Shown here: piece after piece, positions 8,228-12,577 of the stretch
Numbering within the stretch: the first letter of the stretch is position 1
How the letters are laid out: each line of letters starts with the position of its first letter
Origin: an uncultured Armatimonadota bacterium
GTDB lineage: Bacteria > Armatimonadota > Armatimonadia > Armatimonadales > Armatimonadaceae
NCBI GenBank assembly: GCA_903924445.1
Contig: CAIYBQ010000606.1
Location: 1 to 12,577 of the forward strand
Reading direction: 5' to 3'
DNA length: 12,577 bases
Translations under genes and position numbers: made by a program
Notes under the pieces: model-generated
What the model saw: only the letters and a program-made list of their open reading frames with translations
The model's database searches: none
Told to the model about the DNA's origin: nothing

Positions 8228-8257
8228 ATGGATTCGACTGTAAAGCGGCGAATCTAT
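8228..8257 (+). other. Intercistronic stem-loop between the fusion gene and the Gfo/Idh/MocA gene
   Basis: Bases 8228-8236 pair with 8249-8257 in a 9-bp stem with one G-U pair (core GATTCG/CGAATC) and a 12-base loop. No T-run follows, so it is not a standard intrinsic terminator. It could stabilise the upstream mRNA or tune readthrough into the second gene. An overlapping 8-bp palindrome CATGCATG lies at 8223-8230. The function is inferred from position only. Confidence 0.35.
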
Positions 8258-8279
8258 CAGCGGACTCTTTGTCAAGATT

Positions 8280-8283
8280 GAGG
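8280..8283 (+). promoter_or_regulatory. Shine-Dalgarno site that decides the start of the Gfo/Idh/MocA gene
   Basis: GAGG lies one base before the ATG at 8285 and seven bases before the in-frame ATG at 8291. The latter is normal spacing, so 8291 is preferred as the start. The choice removes only two residues and leaves the Tat signal intact. Confidence 0.55.
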
Positions 8284-8290
8284 TATGGTT

Positions 8291-9571
8291 ATGGAAGAAC
8301 TTACGCGACGGCGATTTATCTCCGGTTCAGCGCTTAGCGCAGGAGCATTGTGGATGGCAGCAGGCAATCAGGCGTTGGGGCAATCTGCCAATGAGAAGCT
8401 GAATATCGGCATCATCGGAACGAACAACCGTGCGTTGGCCAACATCGATGGCGTGCAATCACAAAACATCACCGCTATCTGTGACATCGATGATGAATAC
8501 ATCGCCGTTGCAAAGAAGCGCTTTCCAAATGCCGTTGTCTACACGGATTATCGCAAGCTTGTGGAGCAAAAGGGCCTCGATGCGGTTGTCATCAGCACAC
8601 CTGACCACAACCACGCTCCAGCAACATCATTTGCGCTGAATCATAACCTCCACGTCTACTGCGAGAAGCCACTGACGCACACGGTCGAAGAAGCCCGCAA
8701 GATTGCTGAGCTCACCAAGAAGAAGAAGCGTGTCACCCAAATGGGCACGCAGATTCATGCTGAGCCAAACTATCGCCGCGTTGTGGAGCTAATCCGTAGT
8801 GGTGCGATTGGAAATGTTCTTGAAGTCCACACTCGTGTTGGAAAAGCATGGTCCGGGCGTGAGCTCGAGCCTTACTCCGAAGGTACTCCAGAGAACATGC
8901 ACTGGGATGAGTGGCTTGGCCCTTGCCCGACGGCGCCTTATCACCCTGTTTTCCACCCAGCGCGCTGGCGCGGCTATTGGGCGTACGGAAATGGCACGCT
9001 TGGGGATATGGGATGTCACCATCTCGACCTCGTGTTCTGGGCGCTTGACTTACGGCACCCGACGCGCATCGCAGCATCCGGTCCACCTGCACATCCGCAG
9101 TTTGCCCCTGAAGGCGTCAAGGTCGAATATGACTTCCCGGCGCGCGGAAGCCAACCAGCGGTGAAGGTCACTTGGTACGATGGCAACCTTGCTGGCGAAG
9201 CTTTCAAGAAGGCTGGCGCGCAATCCTGGGGCGATGGCTCCTTGTTCATCGGAGACAAGGGAATGCTCCTCGCTGACTACGGCGGATATCGCCTGTTGCC
9301 AGAGGACAAGTACAAGGGCTTTGTAGCTCCTGCAAAGTCTATTCCTGATTCGATTGGTCACTACGAAGAGTGGATGCAGGCAATTCGTAACGGCGGCCCG
9401 ACCACGTGTAACTTCGATTATGCTGGTGCTCTCACAGAAACGGTCCTTCTAGGAACGGTTGCTTATCGTACCGGCGAGCCAATCGAATGGGATGGTCGTA
9501 AGCTCAAGACGAACAACGAGCGCGCAAATGCATTGCTGCGTAAGGAATATCGCAAGGGCTGGAAGGTCTAA
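8291..9571 (+). CDS. Tat-exported Gfo/Idh/MocA family oxidoreductase
   Basis: A nicotinamide-dependent sugar or cyclitol oxidoreductase of 426 residues (428 if ATG 8285 is used). The N-terminus carries a twin-arginine signal, TRRRFIS, followed by a weakly hydrophobic Ala/Gly stretch ending near NQALGQ, so it is probably exported folded with cofactor bound, as known for Zymomonas glucose-fructose oxidoreductase. Counting from Met 8285, the Rossmann fold begins IGIIGTNNRA (41-50), with acidic CDID (66-69) after the second strand. The active-site lysine motif EKPL is at 127-130, and GDMGCHHLDLVFWALDL (240-256) carries the catalytic His region. The C-terminal N-x-x-AN-x-LLRKEYRKGW tail is typical of the planctomycete/armatimonad-type subfamily. 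It lies 75 bases downstream of the ThuA/PQQ fusion and before a strong terminator, so the two genes probably form an operon. ThuA and Gfo/Idh/MocA proteins pair in rhizobial trehalose use; the substrate here is unknown. Confidence 0.92.
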   Translation: MEELTRRRFISGSALSAGALWMAAGNQALGQSANEKLNIGIIGTNNRALANIDGVQSQNITAICDIDDEYIAVAKKRFPNAVVYTDYRKLVEQKGLDAVVISTPDHNHAPATSFALNHNLHVYCEKPLTHTVEEARKIAELTKKKKRVTQMGTQIHAEPNYRRVVELIRSGAIGNVLEVHTRVGKAWSGRELEPYSEGTPENMHWDEWLGPCPTAPYHPVFHPARWRGYWAYGNGTLGDMGCHHLDLVFWALDLRHPTRIAASGPPAHPQFAPEGVKVEYDFPARGSQPAVKVTWYDGNLAGEAFKKAGAQSWGDGSLFIGDKGMLLADYGGYRLLPEDKYKGFVAPAKSIPDSIGHYEEWMQAIRNGGPTTCNFDYAGALTETVLLGTVAYRTGEPIEWDGRKLKTNNERANALLRKEYRKGWKV

Positions 9572-9590
9572 TCGGGCCCTCCTAAACCGC

Positions 9591-9629
9591 AAAAGTCCCC
9601 GTCAGGTTCTTCCAGACGGGGACTTTTTT
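9591..9629. terminator. Bidirectional intrinsic terminator between the convergent oxidoreductase and ftsY genes
   Basis: A perfect 13-bp inverted repeat (9591-9603 with 9615-9627, core AGTCCCCGTC/GACGGGGACT) is followed on the + strand by a T6 run (9624-9629) and starts with AAAA, which reads as a T-run for the opposite strand. The 11-base loop can pair two more G-C pairs. It can stop + strand transcription from the oxidoreductase gene and - strand transcription from ftsY. Confidence 0.93.
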
Positions 9630-9648
9630 ATCTCTCTGGTCGGTTGGT

Positions 9649-10539
9649 CTACGACAGCATCGCTTGCACAAACAAGTCTGGATGAAATTCACGCAAATCA
9701 CCCGGCTTCTCACCAACACCGACGAGCTTGACTGGAATGCCCAGCTCCTCACGAAGCGTCACAACAATGCCACCGCGAGCGGTTCCATCGAGCTTTGCAA
9801 GCACAATCCCTGTCACGCCTGCTGCCTGTGTAAACTCCTTGGCTTGGGTTACTGCATTCTGGCCAGTCGTCGCATCGAGGGTGAGCAAGACTTCATCGGG
9901 GGCACGTCCGAGCTCGCGCTCGCAAACCCTACGAATCTTGGCTAGCTCTTCCATGAGGTTGGTGCGCGTATGGAGGCGTCCTGCCGTGTCCACTAAAACC
10001 AAGTCGGCGCCACGGGCTTTTGCTGCATGAATCGCATCGAATACAACGGCTGCAGGGTCTGCATTTTCATGTTGGCGAATGAGCTCCGCTCCGCTCCGCT
10101 CAGCCCAAATGGCCAGCTGGTCAGCCGCCGCGGCCCGGAATGTATCCGCCGCCGCCAAAATGACTTTCTTGCCCGCCTGTACTTCGTTATATGCGAGCTT
10201 GCCGAGGCTGGTTGTCTTACCGACGCCGTTCACTCCGACCATCAGGTATACGGTCGGGCCACTTGGTGCGATGCTTAAGCGGTGGTCTTCGGGTTTGCCA
10301 AGCGTATCCACGATGACGGACATCAACGTCGTTCGGACATCGTTGGCATCCTTCAGACGGCCATCCCGGACACGTTCGCGGACTTCATCCAAGATCTTGT
10401 CGACCGTACGCAGACTTAAATCTGCCGCAAGGAGCGCTTCTTCAAGTTCCTCGAGGAGCTCATCATCGACTTTCCCCCGACCAGTAAACAATGTGTCAAC
10501 AGATTGAAACAGATTCTGAAATATGCCGCGTCTTGCCAT
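9649..10539 (-). CDS. ftsY: FtsY, signal recognition particle receptor GTPase
   Basis: The SRP receptor, which docks ribosome-SRP complexes at the inner membrane for co-translational insertion. Counting from Met 10539 (296 residues), the four-helix N domain covers about 5-85 and the G domain 95-296. GTPase motifs visible are GVNGVGKTT (102-110), DTFRAAAADQL (132-142), DTAGR (184-188), AKLDGTARGG (248-257) and GVGEKPGDLREF (274-285), the last being the FtsY signature that separates it from Ffh. There is no acidic A domain; the protein begins with a short basic/aromatic stretch (MARRGIFQNLF), as in compact FtsY proteins. An in-frame ATG at 10569 would add ten residues without family resemblance, so 10539 is preferred, although neither start has a strong ribosome-binding site. 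The usual Thr of TKLD is Ala248. The gene is transcribed away from the ECF sigma operon and ends at the shared terminator. Confidence 0.97.
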   Translation of the reverse strand: MARRGIFQNLFQSVDTLFTGRGKVDDELLEELEEALLAADLSLRTVDKILDEVRERVRDGRLKDANDVRTTLMSVIVDTLGKPEDHRLSIAPSGPTVYLMVGVNGVGKTTSLGKLAYNEVQAGKKVILAAADTFRAAAADQLAIWAERSGAELIRQHENADPAAVVFDAIHAAKARGADLVLVDTAGRLHTRTNLMEELAKIRRVCERELGRAPDEVLLTLDATTGQNAVTQAKEFTQAAGVTGIVLAKLDGTARGGIVVTLREELGIPVKLVGVGEKPGDLREFHPDLFVQAMLS

Positions 10540-10623
10540 CTTGGAATAAGCGTACCATGCAGACCTCATCTAATGAGCTTTACACCCCGTGGCACAATTC
10601 CGCCCTGACACTTCGCATCCCGT

Positions 10624-10649
10624 AACGTAGCGTCCCGCTACTGCTTTCA
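10624..10649 (-). promoter_or_regulatory. Candidate ECF-type promoter directed toward ftsY
   Basis: Read on the - strand, TGAAAG (10649-10644) is followed after 16 bases by CGTT (10627-10624). This resembles the ECF consensus known from SigW-like factors (TGAAAC-N16-CGTA) with one mismatch in each box. The spacer contains a 6-bp dyad with a 3-base loop (10627-10632 and 10636-10641). A transcript would begin about 80 bases before the ftsY ATG at 10539. The match is short and could be chance. Its weight comes from the ECF sigma gene next door and the similar element on the other strand. Confidence 0.35.
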
Positions 10650-10717
10650 CCGTGCTGTCTCTTGCAACACCCAAAATGCATTTGCTCACCCGCCTGTCCT
10701 CCGTGAGAAAAGTGGCT

Positions 10718-10744
10718 TGAAAGTTCATGCATCGATGCACCGTA
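10718..10744 (+). promoter_or_regulatory. Candidate autoregulatory ECF promoter of the sigma/anti-sigma operon
   Basis: TGAAAG (10718-10723), a 17-base spacer and CGTA (10741-10744) resemble the known SigW-type ECF consensus TGAAAC-N16-CGTA. The predicted start of transcription near 10750 leaves a leader of about 37 bases with a good Shine-Dalgarno site before the sigma gene. ECF sigma genes commonly transcribe themselves from such promoters. The spacer holds a perfect 12-bp palindrome, TGCATCGATGCA (10728-10739), which might be an operator or chance. The remainder of the 10540-10786 intergenic region shows no gene. Confidence 0.5.
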
Positions 10745-10772
10745 GAATAGCCCAGCAATGCAGATCTCCTTT

Positions 10773-10778
10773 GAAGGA
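10773..10778 (+). promoter_or_regulatory. Ribosome-binding site fixing the sigma factor start
   Basis: GAAGGA ends eight bases before the ATG at 10787. This supports that start over the internal Met27 codon at 10865, and so supports a real N-terminal extension of about 30 residues on the sigma factor. Confidence 0.6.
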
Positions 10779-10786
10779 TTAAGCCG

Positions 10787-11461
10787 ATGTCCGACTCTAA
10801 CCATCAAGGTGGTGAAACGTTGGCAACGCTTGCAATTAATCTGCTCCCAATCAAGAGGCATTGGATGGCGATAAGGTCATCCACCGATGATGCCCATTTG
10901 GTGCAGGAAGCTGCCCGTGGCAATCAGGTTGCTTTTCGCCAGCTGTATGAACGCTACTATCGTCCGATGGCCTCGGTGATCTTTCGCGTTGGCGGTACGT
11001 TTGTGGATGTGGACGATGTTTTGCAGGACGTTTTTCTGCGTGCGTGGAATGGGCTTCCAGGCTTTCGGCAGGATGCACAGTTTTCCACTTGGCTCTATCG
11101 TATTGCCGTGAATACAGCGCTCCGCCACAGGGAAAAGCGTAAGGCAGAGCGCGATCGGACACAAGAAGACCTTGAAGGCGACTCGCATTTTCTGGAAGCA
11201 GGCGAGAGCCCAACAGAGGCAACACGCCAGGCATTGCTTGATCCCGCGGATGTTGCCATCAATGCGAACCAGGCTCTGGTCCTGCGCGCGGCAGTCGATC
11301 GCTTGGGTGAGAAACATCGTAGTGTTGTGACGATGTATTACTACGATGGAAAGTCATGTGATGAGATAGCTGAGCTCTTAGGGACATCGGTTGGGACGAT
11401 TTGGTCGCGGCTACATTATGCAATGAAAAAGTTGAAAGATACGATGGAGACTGAGCGATGA
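10787..11461 (+). CDS. ECF-family RNA polymerase sigma factor (RpoE-like)
   Basis: A 224-residue alternative sigma factor that directs RNA polymerase to stress or envelope-response promoters. Region 2 spans about residues 48-118: AFRQLYERYYRPM, then DVDDVLQDVFLRAWNGLPGFR (region 2.2, core binding) and FSTWLYRIAVNTALRHREKRK (regions 2.3-2.4, -10 recognition). An acidic linker (about 120-160) follows, then region 4 (163-218), whose helix-turn-helix SCDEIAELLGTSVGTIWSRL reads the -35 box. There is no region 1.1 or 3, as expected for ECF factors. A roughly 30-residue N-terminal extension precedes the usual start point (STDDAHLVQEAARG), and the ribosome-binding site supports it. The stop codon overlaps the start of the anti-sigma gene (ATGA), a classic coupled pair. 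A likely autoregulated promoter precedes it. The ECF call is secure; the exact subgroup is not determined. Confidence 0.95.
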   Translation: MSDSNHQGGETLATLAINLLPIKRHWMAIRSSTDDAHLVQEAARGNQVAFRQLYERYYRPMASVIFRVGGTFVDVDDVLQDVFLRAWNGLPGFRQDAQFSTWLYRIAVNTALRHREKRKAERDRTQEDLEGDSHFLEAGESPTEATRQALLDPADVAINANQALVLRAAVDRLGEKHRSVVTMYYYDGKSCDEIAELLGTSVGTIWSRLHYAMKKLKDTMETER

Positions 11462-12360
11462 CATCATTACATGAAAGGTTGTGTACATGGGTGCAAGTCA
11501 AGCACTTGTATCAACCTTCGCGAAATGGTCTCCTTGATGCTTACCTGCAACATCACGTCGCACACTGTGACAATTGTAAGCATGAGATAGAAGCCATTCA
11601 GGTCCTTGGTACGGCTGTCGCTGAGCTGGACTTTACCGTTTCTGCATCTCCCGATGATGCATCCTGGGCTCGGTTGTCCGCATCCCTTCCACAACGCGAA
11701 TTCAACCCTGCCGTTGATGATATTGCTCTGTTCCCAAAACAACGTCCCGTGTACTTGCGCAATTTTGCCTATGGCGCAATCGCCTGTGCCTTTGCAGGTG
11801 TCGCCTTTGGTGCTATCTATTTCAAGACATCCCGCGGTGATGCACCTGTCGGTACGCCGAAAGTCGCCGTAAATGCATCGGCAAACGTGAATGTCAAAGC
11901 TCCTGCCGAGAAGGAAGACACCGCACTTGCGTTTACCCGTGAGCAGGCACAGCAGGTCGCAACCGTGGACAACACGACAAGCGATCCATTTGCAAAATCC
12001 GTGGCTGAGTCTGATACACCAGCTGACTTACCGCCTGACTTACCGCCTGTGGTTGTAAACAAGCCTGTAAGTGATAAGCGTACGGGCGGACGAAAACCGT
12101 TGATCGTCGCAAGCGCTCCGCCGCAAGCAAGTCAACTTGATGTACGTCCTCCAGAGACTGCCTTAGAGATGGCCCCGCAAATAGCCGCGGACCAGCTACC
12201 TGCCGCATCGAGAATGGCGACGCGTTCAAGTGCCGCCCCATTGCAAAGTGTTGCAACAATGGATGCGCCTCAACAGGGGGCAACCCCAGCTTCGTATATG
12301 CCATCGCCTGCGATGGAGCTTACCGAGACTCAGAACCGCCTCCGGAGTCTCCTTCAGTAA
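11458..12360 (+). CDS. Membrane-anchored zinc-finger (ZAS) anti-sigma factor
   Basis: A 300-residue protein expected to hold the preceding ECF sigma factor inactive at the membrane. The cytoplasmic N-terminus has the zinc-binding anti-sigma motif His33-x3-Cys37-x2-Cys40 (HVAHCDNC) after a helical segment. One transmembrane helix covers about residues 102-122 (FAYGAIACAFAGVAFGAIYF). The C-terminal 178 residues are outside the cytoplasm. They are low-complexity and rich in Ala, Pro, Val and Thr, with basic patches and no recognised domain, so the sensing mechanism is not visible. The start overlaps the sigma stop by 4 bp (ATGA), and the stop overlaps the next start by one base (TAATG), so the three genes are translationally coupled. 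Release of the sigma factor by regulated proteolysis is known for related pairs and only inferred here. Confidence 0.88.
   Translation: MTSLHERLCTWVQVKHLYQPSRNGLLDAYLQHHVAHCDNCKHEIEAIQVLGTAVAELDFTVSASPDDASWARLSASLPQREFNPAVDDIALFPKQRPVYLRNFAYGAIACAFAGVAFGAIYFKTSRGDAPVGTPKVAVNASANVNVKAPAEKEDTALAFTREQAQQVATVDNTTSDPFAKSVAESDTPADLPPDLPPVVVNKPVSDKRTGGRKPLIVASAPPQASQLDVRPPETALEMAPQIAADQLPAASRMATRSSAAPLQSVATMDAPQQGATPASYMPSPAMELTETQNRLRSLLQ
12025..12048 (+). repeat. Two perfect tandem 12-bp units in the anti-sigma gene
   Basis: GACTTACCGCCT occurs twice in direct succession and encodes Asp-Leu-Pro-Pro at residues 190-193 and 194-197 of the anti-sigma factor. The duplication keeps frame and lies in the low-complexity extracytoplasmic tail, so length variation there would be tolerated. 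Confidence 0.9.
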
Positions 12361-12577
12361 TGGAAATACAGCGGATTGCAACAGCTTTTCGAAGTGCAGA
12401 TGCTGCCCTACGCGGTGGAAACATCCGCAAATCAGCAACCTTTCTTGGCGATTTGGCTAAGGTGGAAGCAAATGTCGTTATCCAGTGGACAGCGGCACTT
12501 GCGTTTATCCAGCTGCGCGACCTTATCACGGCTAATCAGTTTTTGGCGAAAGCACAAGCATCCACGCATGGCGATCC
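12360..12577 (+). CDS. Hypothetical helical (TPR-like) protein, 3' end outside window
   Basis: An open frame begins with the ATG at 12360, which overlaps the anti-sigma stop (TAATG), and runs 72 codons to the window edge without a stop. The visible protein begins MEIQRIATAFRSADAALRGG and continues with amphipathic helices rich in Ala and Leu (WTAALAFIQLRDLITANQFL), resembling TPR-type helix pairs, though no full repeat can be confirmed. No signal peptide or membrane helix is seen. A GGAG lies 12 bases upstream, so initiation probably relies on coupling. It is likely the third member of the sigma/anti-sigma operon. Its function is unknown. Confidence 0.6.
   Translation, partial: MEIQRIATAFRSADAALRGGNIRKSATFLGDLAKVEANVVIQWTAALAFIQLRDLITANQFLAKAQASTHGD

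Noticed and set aside
7697..8275. Open frame of 192 codons on the - strand over the 3' end of the fusion gene
   Set aside because: It is antisense to conserved PQQ blades, is basic and proline-rich without motif, and has no supporting promoter or ribosome-binding site.
10717..10748. Sigma-70-like boxes TTGAAA and TAGAAT upstream of the sigma gene
   Set aside because: The spacer is 20 bases, too long for a normal vegetative promoter; the overlapping ECF-type reading fits better.

Overview
The window is an ordinary-looking chromosomal stretch of a bacterium with a moderately GC-rich genome and tightly packed genes. No rRNA, tRNA, CRISPR array, transposase or phage gene was seen. A lipoprotein signal, a predicted outer-membrane barrel protein, a Sec-exported quinoprotein and a Tat-exported sugar oxidoreductase point to a diderm (Gram-negative type) organism. 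ThuA domains fused to a quinoprotein and followed by a Gfo/Idh/MocA oxidoreductase are typical of Armatimonadota, Planctomycetota, Verrucomicrobiota and Acidobacteriota. I lean to Armatimonadota from the overall flavour, but no marker here proves it.

Layout. (1) 1-1737, + strand: the 3' part of a major facilitator superfamily (MFS) exporter, overlapping a predicted LmeA/DUF2993-type lipoprotein by 11 bp. (2) 1760-3127, - strand: an NAD(P)-dependent aldehyde dehydrogenase, convergent with the lipoprotein gene. (3) 3163-4116, + strand, divergent from the dehydrogenase: a DUF3187-like barrel protein that strikingly has no signal peptide. (4) 4232-9571, + strand: a 1327-residue secreted fusion (ThuA, ThuA, LamG-like, PQQ-dependent dehydrogenase), then a Tat-exported Gfo/Idh/MocA oxidoreductase, ending at a strong bidirectional terminator at 9591-9629. 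(5) 9649-10539, - strand: ftsY, the signal recognition particle receptor. (6) 10787 to the window end, + strand: an operon of an ECF sigma factor, its zinc-binding membrane anti-sigma factor, and the start of a third gene with TPR-like helices.

How the genes may work together. The fusion and the Gfo/Idh/MocA protein probably act outside the cytoplasm on carbohydrates. ThuA and Gfo/Idh/MocA proteins are partners in oxidative disaccharide use (ThuA/ThuB of rhizobia), and the quinoprotein part resembles membrane glucose dehydrogenase, with the two key active-site residues in place. The sigma/anti-sigma pair is translationally coupled (ATGA) and is preceded by a sequence resembling an ECF autoregulatory promoter (TGAAAG-N17-CGTA). 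A similar element on the opposite strand (TGAAAG-N16-CGTT) faces ftsY, so protein targeting to the membrane may belong to the same envelope-stress response. That last link is inference from short motifs.

The best candidates for something new are the four-domain fusion with its Tat-exported partner, and the paired divergent ECF-like promoters. I do not see a mobile or defence system. No gene-free stretch exceeds 300 bases; the longest is the roughly 250-base ftsY/sigma intergenic region, described under its promoter entries.
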